From NCBI RefSeq assembly GCF_014196535.1, contig NZ_JACIDU010000015.1, positions 1 to 64,000 of the forward strand: DNA of 64,000 nt, given 5' to 3'. Both the position numbers and the translations under genes were made by a program. Below the pieces are notes generated by a model that saw only the letters and a program-made list of their open reading frames with translations, made no database searches and was not told where the DNA came from. Shown one piece after another: positions 51,844-59,901 of this stretch. Origin of the DNA: Allorhizobium borbori. Its GTDB lineage: Bacteria; Pseudomonadota; Alphaproteobacteria; Rhizobiales; Rhizobiaceae. How positions within the stretch are numbered: the first letter of the stretch is position 1; every line of letters starts with the position of its first letter.

Positions 51844-52242
51844 TCACTCCGTCACGGCGCGAAACGAAAGTTCGGCGGCAAACCGCCCGGTCTTCGGCTC
51901 CCGCCTTGTCCGGGTCCTCAGGTGAAAGAGGCTCACGAGCGTTGCGCCCTCCAGCGCCAGCGCCGCGTCGTCGAGCAGGGTGCGAAGCCGGCCGGCGATC
52001 GCCTCCGCTTCGCGCCGCCCCTCGGCGTCCGACCATACGGTCAGCGAAAACAGATGCTCCGCCCCCGCTTCGGTCGCGGTCGAGGCATCGCGGGTGTCCA
52101 TCTCGCCCAGCGCCACCAGCGGCAGCGGCGTGCGGTCGGCCAGCCGGTCGAGCATCACCCGCCCGCCGGTCATGGCGACGAGATCGCCATCGCCGAAAAG
52201 CCGGGCATGGATCGCCTTCAACAGGGCATTGGCCGCGCTCAT
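51844..52242 (-). CDS. GTA tail terminator/completion protein (gp8-like, DUF3168)
   Basis: This 132-residue protein reads SAANALLKAIHARLFGDGDL, LPLVALGEMDTRDASTATEAG then HLFSLTVWSDAEGRREAEAIAG, the DUF3168 pattern. It closes the tail at the head interface. The ATG at 52242 overlaps gp7's stop by 4 nt; the 6 codons upstream do not belong to the family. Confidence 0.88.
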   Translation of the reverse strand: MSAANALLKAIHARLFGDGDLVAMTGGRVMLDRLADRTPLPLVALGEMDTRDASTATEAGAEHLFSLTVWSDAEGRREAEAIAGRLRTLLDDAALALEGATLVSLFHLRTRTRREPKTGRFAAELSFRAVTE

Positions 52243-52574
52243 GCACCGTCCTCCTCGCAATGGCAGACCAGATAGCGCTGCGTCTCGTCGGGATCTTGGA
52301 CGGCGCGGATCGCGAAAACCCGCGCGCCCCTCACGAAGCGCATTCCGGCCTGCACCCCGTCGCGCCGGGCGATCCAGATGCGGTGCGTCAGGATCACCTC
52401 ACGCTGGGAAGCGTCTTCCGTCAGCGCATGGTTCATCGGCTCGATACGGGCCCAGAGCGCGGCGACGGTCTCGAACGAAACCGCCGCCCCGCCCTGGCCG
52501 TCCGGGGAGGAGACCGGACGCTGAAGATCGAGCCGCGCGGTCATCTGGCCGGGATCGAAGAACACGAGCGGCAT
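52239..52574 (-). CDS. GTA head-tail adaptor (gp7-like head closure protein)
   Basis: This 111-residue protein has the SPP1 gp16/HK97 gp7-like head closure pattern: DPGQMTARLDLQRPVSSPDG, FETVAALWARIEPMNH and IWIARRDGVQAGMRFVRGARVF. It joins connector and tail. It overlaps gp6 by one nucleotide (TGATG) and gp8 by four. Confidence 0.88.
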   Translation of the reverse strand: MPLVFFDPGQMTARLDLQRPVSSPDGQGGAAVSFETVAALWARIEPMNHALTEDASQREVILTHRIWIARRDGVQAGMRFVRGARVFAIRAVQDPDETQRYLVCHCEEDGA

Positions 52575-53143
52575 CAGAGCCTCCTGAGGCGGAAGGGCGC
52601 GATCAGCCGGTCATAGCCGTCGGGCACTCCCGCCGGCTGGTTTTCCGCGGCCACGGCCCCGCGAAAGGCAAACATCAGCGCCACATGCATCAGCATGGCC
52701 CGCTTCAGCGCATCCGGCACGTCCACGCCGCTTGCCCCGAAGCCCGCAACGAAATCGATCTCGATCCCGTTCAGCGCCGCCCCCGGCGCCAGCTTTTGCG
52801 GCAACCACAAACGGGCAGGCCGGGCCTCCCCGTCCAGCCGGCATCCGGTGATCGGTACGGAGGCGGGATCCCCCGCCTCGTCATACACGGTGACTGCCGA
52901 AACCGCCTTCACCGGCCCGTGGCACAGGGTCAGAACCCCCTCTCCGGGCCAATCGTCGCGGTAAAGCCGCAGCGTCCGCTCGATAAGGCTCAAGCCCGTT
53001 TCAGCCTCCAGATGCGCGCGGGCCGCCGCGATCAGCGACGAGAGCAGCGCATCCTCCTCCGCGCCGTCGAGCCTGAGATGCGCCTTCACTTCGGAAAGCG
53101 TCAGCGGCTCCGCGGCGGGCGGAGTAATGGTCGCATAGGTCAT
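52574..53143 (-). CDS. GTA head-tail connector (gp6-like)
   Basis: This 189-residue protein reads PLTLSEVKAHLRLDGAEEDA, LIAAARAHLEAETGLSLI and FVAGFGASGVDVPDALKRAM, which is the phage gp6-like head-tail connector family. It binds under the portal. The ATG at 53143 is set by the family N-terminus; the longer frame overlaps the repeat in the spacer. Confidence 0.9.
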   Translation of the reverse strand: MTYATITPPAAEPLTLSEVKAHLRLDGAEEDALLSSLIAAARAHLEAETGLSLIERTLRLYRDDWPGEGVLTLCHGPVKAVSAVTVYDEAGDPASVPITGCRLDGEARPARLWLPQKLAPGAALNGIEIDFVAGFGASGVDVPDALKRAMLMHVALMFAFRGAVAAENQPAGVPDGYDRLIAPFRLRRL

Positions 53144-53159
53144 GGAAAACTCCTGAAAG

Positions 53160-53205
53160 CCCTCATCCGGCCGCGTCGTCCTTCTCCCCAACCGGGGAGA
53201 AGGCA
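53160..53205. repeat. Rhizobiales palindromic repeat, copy 1
   Basis: The block starts with CCCTCATCCGG and carries the perfect 10-bp hairpin CCTTCTCCCC-AACC-GGGGAGAAGG (53180-53203), the well-known small palindromic repeat scattered in rhizobial genomes. A second copy in inverted orientation lies at 57770-57818. It sits in the 108-bp spacer between the capsid and connector genes. Confidence 0.8.
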
Positions 53206-53251
53206 CAAGGTCACAGCCGCAGGGACGGGCGGCACTATCCCCGGCCCGGTG

Positions 53252-54508
53252 TCAGGCCGAGAACTTCACCAGCTTGATCGCCTCGAAGTTCTGCACCCCG
53301 CCGCCGACCCGGCGGGTGGTGTAGAACAGCACGTAGGGCTTGGCGGAATAGGGATCGCGCAGGATGCGCAGGCCAACGCGGTCGACCACCAGATAGCCGG
53401 CGCGGAAATCGCCGAAGGCGATGGCGTGGGCGTCCGCCGCGATGTCCGGCATCTCCTCGGCTTCGGCCACCGGGAAACCCATCAGCGAGGCGGGCTGGCC
53501 GGGGCCGGCCGGCGGCATCCACAGATAGTTGCCGTCGGCATCCTTGAACTTGCGGATGACGCTCTGGGTCTTGCGGTTCATCACGAAGGAGGCGTTCTGG
53601 CGATGACCGGCCTTCAGCGCATAGATCGTGTCGATCAGCGTGTCGGAGGGGCCGGAGGTCTTGAAACCGCCCGCCTGCCCGGTCGAGATCGTGCCGAGCG
53701 ACCCCCAGCTCCAGCTCGCATCCGCCACCTTGGCCTCGGTCAGGAAGCCCTTCGGCGCGGTCACGCCGTCACCGGTAATGAAGGCGGCCCCCTCCTGCTC
53801 GGCAAACACCGTCTCCACCTCGCCGGCAATCCAGCTTTCGATGTCGACGGCGGCATCGTCCAGCAACGCCTGCGTCGCCGCCGGCATGGCGTAGAGCTCC
53901 ATGGTCGGGAAGGAAAGCTCGGCAAGCTGCGGGGTGTTGGTCTGCGGACGCGCCGCCGTCTCGCCCACCCAGCCGGCGGTCAGGCCGGACGGTGCGAACG
54001 GCTTCTTCAGGACCGCGCCGGAAACCTGACGCACGGTCGCCAGCGAGCGGATCGGGGAAATCGCCGCCAGACGCCGGCCCACCTCCGCATCCGTTTCCGG
54101 CGGGGCGAGATAGCCGCCATCCCCACCCGTCGCGCCGGAATAGGCCTTGGCCTCCACGTCGCGCAGGTTCGCCTCGTCGCCCCGGCGCACATAGCTGTCG
54201 AAGGCCACCTTGTGTTCGGAAGGTTCCGCCGCGCCACCTCCCGAGCCCAGCGCCGGGCGCGCCTTTTTCAGCACGAGCTGGTCGAGCAGCTTCTTCTGCT
54301 CGTCCACGGCGCGGTTGATGCGCTCCATCTTCTCCACGGTCAGCGCATCGGGGGGAAGCTTGCGCTCCATCTCCGACAGGCGCTGGTCGTTCACTTCGCG
54401 GAAGGCCTCGAAGGCCTCCATGAACTCGTCGAAGGCGGACGCCACCGTCTCCGGCACGGCCTTGATTTCGGGGGCGGTTTTCTCAGTGTCGATGGTCATC
54501 GGCATCAT
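53252..54508 (-). CDS. GTA HK97-fold major capsid protein (gp5-like)
   Basis: This 418-residue capsid precursor has a helical delta/scaffold domain (residues ~1-105, with EAFEAFREVNDQRLSEMERK and a coiled coil), then the mature HK97 fold (SGATGGDGGYLAPPETDAEV, PFAPSGLTAGWVGETAARPQ, LYAMPAATQALLDDAAVDIE, INTIYALKAGHRQ-like region and FGDFRAGYLVVDRVGLRILRDPY). The prohead protease upstream would cleave at about residue 105. The ATG at 54508 overlaps the protease stop by 4 nt (ATGA). Confidence 0.94.
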   Translation of the reverse strand: MMPMTIDTEKTAPEIKAVPETVASAFDEFMEAFEAFREVNDQRLSEMERKLPPDALTVEKMERINRAVDEQKKLLDQLVLKKARPALGSGGGAAEPSEHKVAFDSYVRRGDEANLRDVEAKAYSGATGGDGGYLAPPETDAEVGRRLAAISPIRSLATVRQVSGAVLKKPFAPSGLTAGWVGETAARPQTNTPQLAELSFPTMELYAMPAATQALLDDAAVDIESWIAGEVETVFAEQEGAAFITGDGVTAPKGFLTEAKVADASWSWGSLGTISTGQAGGFKTSGPSDTLIDTIYALKAGHRQNASFVMNRKTQSVIRKFKDADGNYLWMPPAGPGQPASLMGFPVAEAEEMPDIAADAHAIAFGDFRAGYLVVDRVGLRILRDPYSAKPYVLFYTTRRVGGGVQNFEAIKLVKFSA

Positions 54509-55083
54509 CCCTTGAAGGTTGTCATGATCATGGTGCGGGCCGCCCGCTTCAAAGAGCGGACGAGTTCCGTTTCCTTGTCGCGGAAAAACCGCGCATTCTT
54601 CACGTTCGAGACCCTGGCCGACGGCAGCATCGGAAAGGTCACGACCGAGATTTCCCAGAGGTCGGCTTCGAGAATGCGGCGCACGCCCGTGGCCGCGTCG
54701 CGTTTGGCGCGCACGGTGCGGAAGCCGATGGAGAGGCCATCCAGAGCGCCGGTCTTCATCAGCGCGTGTACCTCGCGGGCGCGGGCCACGCCCGGCGAAA
54801 GCCGCCCTTCGACATAGAGCCCCTTCATGTCCTCGCGGATCACCGTCCACGCGCCGATCGGCTCGTTGGGGTCGTGCTGGTAGAGCATCCGCACCCCCGC
54901 CGCGCCGCGCCCGGCAAGGCTTGCGGCAAAAGCGCCGCGCTCGATGCGGTCCTTGGCGAGGTCCACCTCGCCGAACAGGCTGGCATAACCGGAAAAGCTT
55001 CCGTCGCCGGAAAGCGTGGAGAGCGAAAGGCTCGCGAATTTGCGCGTGAAAGGGTTTGCCCGCCTTGCTGCGTGCATCGGCAT
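54505..55083 (-). CDS. GTA HK97-type prohead protease (gp4-like)
   Basis: This 192-residue capsid maturation protease has FSGYASLFGEVDLAKDRIERGAF-type opening, the catalytic His in VRMLYQHDPNEPIGAW, and the Ser in GALDGLSIGFRT. A helical C-terminal tail follows. A basic leader (MPMHAARRANPFTRKF) precedes the fold; an in-frame ATG two codons later is equally possible. It overlaps the capsid gene by 4 nt. Confidence 0.92.
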   Translation of the reverse strand: MPMHAARRANPFTRKFASLSLSTLSGDGSFSGYASLFGEVDLAKDRIERGAFAASLAGRGAAGVRMLYQHDPNEPIGAWTVIREDMKGLYVEGRLSPGVARAREVHALMKTGALDGLSIGFRTVRAKRDAATGVRRILEADLWEISVVTFPMLPSARVSNVKNARFFRDKETELVRSLKRAARTMIMTTFKG

Positions 55084-55102
55084 GTCTCCAGTGTTCGAGA
55101 AA

Positions 55103-55423
55103 TCAGAAGCCCTTCGGCCCGCCGTAGCGGCTGGCGAAGCGCACCAGCGCGCCCAGCACCCACCAGGCGGAAAGGCTGGCCGCCGCCGATCCGGTCAGCA
55201 GCAGTTCGTGGGCGGAAAGCGCGTCGGCCAGCCCCGCCTGCCGGGCAATCCACAGCCCGGCCGAAGGACCGAAGATCAGGCCGCAGGCAAGCCCGGTCGC
55301 AAAGCGCGTCGCCGCCTCCCGCCGGCTTTTCGGCAGAAGATAGACGAGAGAGACCGCGGCCCCCGCCACCGCGCCGGCAAGGCGCAGTACGGTCAGGCCG
55401 GGCTCCGGTACGAAGTCCGTCAT
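55103..55423 (-). CDS. DUF6107-type small membrane protein (gp3.5 position)
   Basis: This 106-residue protein has two or three transmembrane helices (LTVLRLAGAVAGAAVSLVYLL, FATGLACGLIFGPSAGLWIA, LLLTGSAAASLSAWWVLGAL) and an arginine-rich loop (PKSRREAATR). It matches the rhizobial DUF6107 family, found between portal and protease in GTA clusters, the place of gp3.5 in RcGTA. It may act in head assembly or release; role unknown. A 228-bp spacer, a likely internal promoter site, separates it from the portal gene. Confidence 0.75.
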   Translation of the reverse strand: MTDFVPEPGLTVLRLAGAVAGAAVSLVYLLPKSRREAATRFATGLACGLIFGPSAGLWIARQAGLADALSAHELLLTGSAAASLSAWWVLGALVRFASRYGGPKGF

Positions 55424-55651
55424 GGGTAAGGTTCCGTTAAGGCTGTGGCTGGTAGGAAGCCGCTCCGCCCGGCGAGGGTGCGGCTCACGCGGCACTTTAA
55501 AAGGGCGGGAAAGATGAGTCGGCAGAATCGCTTGGCGACATTTCCTCACAAACGGATTCCGCGTCTTCACGCGCCTGCTCACCATGTTCCCATTTCGATT
55601 CAAGGGAACGGGAAAGCGATTCCACCCCTCTCCCCTACTCCTTGAAATAGC

Positions 55652-56821
55652 TCAGTTATCCGGCGCGTAACCCACGGCTTCGCGCTTTTCGGCATCGCTC
55701 AGGAAGGTCGCGGCCTGAAGGCGGCCCCACAGTTCCGAGCGCTCGGCGGCAAGACCGGAAACCTGATCGAGATCCGGCTCCAGCCTCAGCGCCTCGCCGT
55801 AGGCTTCCGAAAGCCAGGGCGAAAGCGCGGCCATCACCCGGCCTATCAGCGGCAGAACGGTCAGCCGCCAGAAGGCGCGGTTTGCCTCCTGATAGTTGGC
55901 GTAAGTATTGTCGCCCGGCACGCCGATCAGCATCGGCGGCACACCGAGCGCCAGCGCAATGTCGCGCGCCGCACCGTTCTTCGCCTCGATGAAATCCATG
56001 TCGCGCGGCGAAAGCGCCATCGCCTTCCAGTCGAGCCCGCCTTCCAGAAGCAGCGGCCGCCCGGCCCGCACGGCGCCGGAATAACCCTCCTCCAGTTCCT
56101 GCTTCAACCGGTCGTACTGGGCGGGCGAAAGATTGCCGCCTTCCTTCGGCTGATAGACCAACGCGCCGGATGGCCGTGCGGAGTTGTCGAGCAGCGCCTT
56201 GTTCCAGGTCGCCGCCGCATTGTGCAGGTCGAGCGCCGCCTGTGCAGCAGAAAGCGGTGCATAACCGGTGTGGTCTTCCAGCGGGTGGAAGGTTTTAAGG
56301 TGCAGCAGGCGCGGCCCGTCACCCTCCACGGCAAAACGGCGCACCACATTTCCGGCCCGATATTCATAGGCCACCGGCCAGCCGTCGCCGCCCTCGATCA
56401 CCCGCATCCGGTCGGGCCTCAGCAGATAAAGCTCGCGCAATTGCCCGGCAATCACCACCGGTTCGATGTAGACGTTTCCGGCAATCGAAAGCTGGGCGTA
56501 AAGTGCCTCGAAGAAATCCGGGCCGGCCATGCGCCCGTTCGGGCGGCGCATCAGCGCCAGCGCCGCATGGTCCGAAAGCTCGCCGTCCTCACCGTAAAGC
56601 AGAAGCGGCACGCTCGCCGCCGTCTCCGCCACCAGCCGCACGGCGCGGTGGCCTACCGGGTTGCGCAGATAGCCGTCGCGGGCCAGGCCGGCATAAGGGC
56701 GGTTCGACCAACCGCCACCCTGAGACGAAAAAACCGCCGCGAGGGGTGCGGCGGTCTTGGTTTCGGTTTCAGTCGCGGCGGGCGCGGGCGTACGCCAGGG
56801 CAGGCGGATCGGCAATCTCAT
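55652..56821 (-). CDS. GTA HK97-type portal protein (gp3-like)
   Basis: This 389-residue portal forms the dodecameric DNA channel at the capsid vertex. It reads GWSNRPYAGLARDGYLRNPVGHRAV, VAETAASVPLLLYGEDG, AQLSIAGNVYIEPVV, HLKTFHPLEDHTGYAPLSAA and GVPPMLIGVPGDNTYANYQEA, the phage portal (HK97 family) consensus. Length is normal. The upstream neighbour on the same strand is the Dabb gene, not the terminase, which is unusual for the family. Confidence 0.93.
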   Translation of the reverse strand: MRLPIRLPWRTPAPAATETETKTAAPLAAVFSSQGGGWSNRPYAGLARDGYLRNPVGHRAVRLVAETAASVPLLLYGEDGELSDHAALALMRRPNGRMAGPDFFEALYAQLSIAGNVYIEPVVIAGQLRELYLLRPDRMRVIEGGDGWPVAYEYRAGNVVRRFAVEGDGPRLLHLKTFHPLEDHTGYAPLSAAQAALDLHNAAATWNKALLDNSARPSGALVYQPKEGGNLSPAQYDRLKQELEEGYSGAVRAGRPLLLEGGLDWKAMALSPRDMDFIEAKNGAARDIALALGVPPMLIGVPGDNTYANYQEANRAFWRLTVLPLIGRVMAALSPWLSEAYGEALRLEPDLDQVSGLAAERSELWGRLQAATFLSDAEKREAVGYAPDN

Positions 56822-56866
56822 CTGTGTCGTCCTTCGTTTGGCAACGTGCGCCCGAAGGACGGCACG

Positions 56867-57175
56867 TCAGCGGATGGGCGTCTTCACCGCCCGGCCGGAA
56901 TCGAAATCGGCGGCAATGCGGGTTTCGCGCAGCGGCTTCACCGTCGCGGTAGACGTCTGGTAATCGGGGTGCGCCTTGTAGGCCGCCAGCGCCGCCTCGT
57001 CCTCGAACTCGCCGTAGACGATGATGTCGACATCGCGGTCCCACTGGTCGGTCTTGACGTTCTCGCCGATTTCCAGAACCGTCGCGTGCGGAATACCGGT
57101 CAGGATCGATAGACCCTTGCGCGCGGCTTCGAGATTTTCGCGCGGCACGGTGAAGAATACGATGTGGCGGATCAC
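56867..57175 (-). CDS. Dabb-domain (stress-responsive alpha/beta barrel) protein
   Basis: This 102-residue protein begins IRHIVFFTVPRENLEAARKG and contains HATVLEIGENVKTDQWDRDVD and AALAAYKAHPDYQTSTATV, the ferredoxin-like Dabb family, often in stress or polyketide/aromatic metabolism. The start is GTG at 57175 with AAAGGAG 7 nt upstream. It lies 45 nt upstream of the portal gene on the same strand within the GTA cluster, although it has no known role in phage or GTA assembly; it may be cargo. Confidence 0.8.
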   Translation of the reverse strand: MIRHIVFFTVPRENLEAARKGLSILTGIPHATVLEIGENVKTDQWDRDVDIIVYGEFEDEAALAAYKAHPDYQTSTATVKPLRETRIAADFDSGRAVKTPIR

Positions 57176-57303
57176 GCGGAACTCCTTTCAATCAATGAAA
57201 GCCCGCATAGCATGGCGGCGTTCCTGTCTCAATCGCGCCGAATGCAAACCGCCTTTCCCTTTTCGAATGCTGCGGTTAGGTTGCCCCGAAAGGGAGCCCC
57301 GCC

Positions 57304-57753
57304 TTGTCACGCCTCGTCTCGACCGTTTTCTTCGGCCTCATCCTGCCCGCCTTCATCGTCAGCGTTCTGTTCGGCCTCGCCGGCAGCGCCGATGAGGCCC
57401 TGCCGCTCCTGTCGGATATGCTCGCCGATGGGGCCGATCGTGCCGAACTTTTCTCCATCTTGCTCGAAGAAGCCGGCAGCGTCGCGTTCCAGGGCTTTCT
57501 GTTCTATTCGGTCGTGGCCGCTCCGGCGCTTGCCGTCATCGGCCCGCTCGCTTTTTTCTCCACCCGCCGCCCGCTCGCCCTCATCGCCATCGCCACCGTC
57601 GCCGGTCTTTTGTGGGGCACCACGGTCGATTATTACGACAGCTTCTTCACCGGCCCCGGCGTCGAATGGGACTGGCCGCTCGGCGGCGCGCTCTATGGGT
57701 TTCTGGTCGCCACCCTCGCCGTCATCGTCCTCAAGCGGCGCGGAACGCTGTAA
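57304..57753 (+). CDS. Four-helix membrane protein of unknown function, opposite strand in GTA cluster
   Basis: This 149-residue protein has four predicted transmembrane helices (VFFGLILPAFIVSVLFGLA, FQGFLFYSVVAAPALAVIG, LALIAIATVAGLLWG, LYGFLVATLAVIVLK) and a basic C-terminus. The start is TTG at 57304, preceded by GGGAG. It is the only gene in the structural cluster read on the plus strand, with the Dabb gene divergent to its left and the chitinase-like gene convergent to its right. I do not recognise the family. A palindromic repeat follows the stop. Confidence 0.65.
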   Translation: MSRLVSTVFFGLILPAFIVSVLFGLAGSADEALPLLSDMLADGADRAELFSILLEEAGSVAFQGFLFYSVVAAPALAVIGPLAFFSTRRPLALIAIATVAGLLWGTTVDYYDSFFTGPGVEWDWPLGGALYGFLVATLAVIVLKRRGTL

Positions 57754-57769
57754 ACCGAAGCATCGCGGC

Positions 57770-57818
57770 TTGCTCCCTTCTCCCTCTCGGGGAGAAGGTG
57801 CCGGCAGGCGGATGGGGG
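57770..57818. repeat. Rhizobiales palindromic repeat, copy 2 (inverted)
   Basis: CCTTCTCCC (57776-57784) pairs with GGGAGAAGG (57790-57798), followed by GTGCCGGCAGGCGGATG and a G-run, the reverse-complement layout of copy 1 at 53160. It lies between the convergent membrane protein and chitinase-like genes and may also terminate transcription. Confidence 0.75.
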
Positions 57819-57827
57819 GATCTGCGG

Positions 57828-58439
57828 TCACGCATAGCTGATCGCCGCATAAAAGGTCCTGGCATAGCCCGCCACCAGAACGGCCCGGTCAGTTCCGTTG
57901 ATGATCCGCCGCGCCCCGGTCCAATCCTCGCGGTCGCCGGCGAAGAAGTCGGCGAGCTTGCGGCCCGTAAAGCACCCGTCGATCATGCCGCGAAACAGAA
58001 TGGTCACGGCCACATCAATCTCCATCGCCCGCTCGGGGGCTGCCACGAGGTCGATCCCCGTCACCTTCGTCATCGCCTCGTAGTTCCGGCGGTGGGTCAG
58101 TTGCACGAAGCCGCGCCCCAGCCAGCTTTTGCCGCCCGTATCAAGCCGCCAGTAGGGCGTCTTTACGCCCTTCAGCCGCCCCCTGGCGAAGGCATCGTCG
58201 AGAATGGCCATCGCCCGCGCGTCGCTTGGCGCCAGTGTCTCGCGCACCGGCTGCATGGTCTCGGCGGTCTCGTGATAGGCGGTCGCCAGCATATAGGCCA
58301 GCCACCGGTCGTCGCCCTCGGGCATCACATCCTCGAACCGGTCGAGAATGGCGTTCATGCCGTCGATCTGCCCGGCCCGCAGCCGGCCATGGAACAGCCG
58401 TGCGCGCACCGTATCGAAAAAGAAACGCCGGTTGATCAT
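57828..58439 (-). CDS. Chitinase/lysozyme-like glycosidase (possible GTA endolysin)
   Basis: This 203-residue protein has the GH19 chitinase/phage endolysin-like pattern: LAYMLATAYHETAETMQPVRE with the catalytic glutamate (Glu57), then KSWLGRGFVQLTHRRNYEAM and MEIDVAVTILFRGMIDGCFTG. No signal peptide is present, as usual for endolysins needing a holin. It lies on the same strand between the large terminase and the portal. In RcGTA the endolysin and holin are encoded elsewhere, so this position is notable. A host chitinase acting on peptidoglycan is the alternative. Confidence 0.75.
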   Translation of the reverse strand: MINRRFFFDTVRARLFHGRLRAGQIDGMNAILDRFEDVMPEGDDRWLAYMLATAYHETAETMQPVRETLAPSDARAMAILDDAFARGRLKGVKTPYWRLDTGGKSWLGRGFVQLTHRRNYEAMTKVTGIDLVAAPERAMEIDVAVTILFRGMIDGCFTGRKLADFFAGDREDWTGARRIINGTDRAVLVAGYARTFYAAISYA

Positions 58440-58478
58440 TCTCTTTCCTTTCGGGACAGTTGGTAGTGGCGGTGGCCG

Positions 58479-59720
58479 TCAAACGCCCCGCACCCGCGGT
58501 TCGCCCGCCCGGTCCAGCATCAGGGCCGTCAGCGCCCAGACCAGCGCATCCAGCCGGTCGGGCGAGCGTCCACCCGACAATCCGTCGGGCCCGAAGTCGC
58601 ACATCTGGTCTTCGAGCGCGCAAAAGCGCCCGGCATGCATCACGCGCCCCTGCTCGTAGAGGGCGGCGACCGGCTCGGCGCGCAGAAACTTGCCGCGCGT
58701 CGCCCTGACCGCCGTCACCGGCAGGGTGGCGTCGATACTCGCCAGCACCGAGGCCACCATGTCGCCGCCCTGGTTGATTTCCGCCACCACCCGATCGGCC
58801 CCGAAGCGGCGATAGGCGGTCACCACCGCCCGCGCCCAGCCTGCCGGGCTCATGCCCTCGACGGAGCAGTCGCCCAGCACCACGGCCCGGCCCGTCTCCT
58901 CGATGCCCGCCACGACGATGCCGCAGCAGGAATTGGCACCCGAGCCGCTCGGCGGATCGACACCCACGACGATGCGGGCGAGCGTGCCCGGAAAGCGCAC
59001 GGTCAGCGCTTCCAGCCGCTCACGCTTCCACAGCGCGTCGTCGCGGTCTTCCATCAGTTCGCCGTCCAGTTCCTGCCGTCCCAGCCGCGAGCCGCCATAG
59101 CGGTCGGCCAGCGCGGCCAGAAATCCCGGCGCGAGGTTGGCGCTGTTCTCCTCGGTCTTCATCCGTGTCAGCCGCGTGCCGGGATCGGCCATCAGCCGTT
59201 TCAGGATCGGCACCGGGCGGGGCGTCGTCGTCACGATCTGGCGTGGGTCGTCGCCCAGCCTCAGCCCGAATTGCAGCATGTCGAAGGTTTCCTCCGCATG
59301 CCGCCACTTCGCCAGTTCGTCGCACCAGGCATAGTGAAACTGCGGCCCGCGCAGGCTTTCGGGGTCTTCGGAGGAAAAGACCTGCGCCATCGCCCCGTTC
59401 GGCCACACCAGCCTGCGCCGCGTCACCTCGAACTCCGGCACCATGCCGCGCGCCACCCGGCAGATGCCGGAAACGCCATCGATCATCACCTCGCGCGCAT
59501 CGCCCAGCGTTTCCGCCACCAGCGCAATGCGCAGGTCCGACCGTGGTCCGGCGGCCTTCACCAGCGCCTGCACCCATTCTGCCCCCGCCCGCGTCTTGCC
59601 GGAGCCGCGCCCGCCCATCATCAGCCAGGTCCGCCAGTCGCCCGCCGGCGGCTGTTGCGAGACCCTGCCCTGAAAGGCCCAGTCGGTAAGCAGATACGGG
59701 GTGAAATCGAAGGGTTTCAT
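58479..59720 (-). CDS. GTA terminase large subunit (gp2-like)
   Basis: This 413-residue packaging motor has the ATPase Walker A motif MMGGRGSGKTRAGAEW (35-50), an acidic Walker B region (FHYAWCDELAKWRH), the motif III-like IVTTTPRPVPILK and an RNase H-like nuclease domain from about residue 235 (IVVGVDPPSGSG, VVAEINQGGDMV, SPDRLDALVWAL). The ATG at 59720 starts just before the family's first conserved stretch; the frame stays open upstream to 60086 but that part overlaps the small-terminase gene and looks non-coding. Confidence 0.93.
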   Translation of the reverse strand: MKPFDFTPYLLTDWAFQGRVSQQPPAGDWRTWLMMGGRGSGKTRAGAEWVQALVKAAGPRSDLRIALVAETLGDAREVMIDGVSGICRVARGMVPEFEVTRRRLVWPNGAMAQVFSSEDPESLRGPQFHYAWCDELAKWRHAEETFDMLQFGLRLGDDPRQIVTTTPRPVPILKRLMADPGTRLTRMKTEENSANLAPGFLAALADRYGGSRLGRQELDGELMEDRDDALWKRERLEALTVRFPGTLARIVVGVDPPSGSGANSCCGIVVAGIEETGRAVVLGDCSVEGMSPAGWARAVVTAYRRFGADRVVAEINQGGDMVASVLASIDATLPVTAVRATRGKFLRAEPVAALYEQGRVMHAGRFCALEDQMCDFGPDGLSGGRSPDRLDALVWALTALMLDRAGEPRVRGV

Positions 59721-59901
59721 GGCTGGAGCAACGCCCGCGGCCTGCGAGCCAACGCCGCCAGAGGAGAGGCGATCACTGGAGGAACCGGCGTCTGCGCCAG
59801 AAACAGCTTCGGGAGGCAAGATCTTTCGGTCTTCCTTCTCCCGCCGGACGGGAACGCTACCAGCGGGCAGAGCGGGAATTTTCCCGGCCTCCCCCACAGC
59901 T

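Noticed and set aside
51980-54817. 945-codon plus-strand ORF across GTA capsid and connector genes
   Set aside because: It crosses several genuine overlapping minus-strand genes and has no domain.
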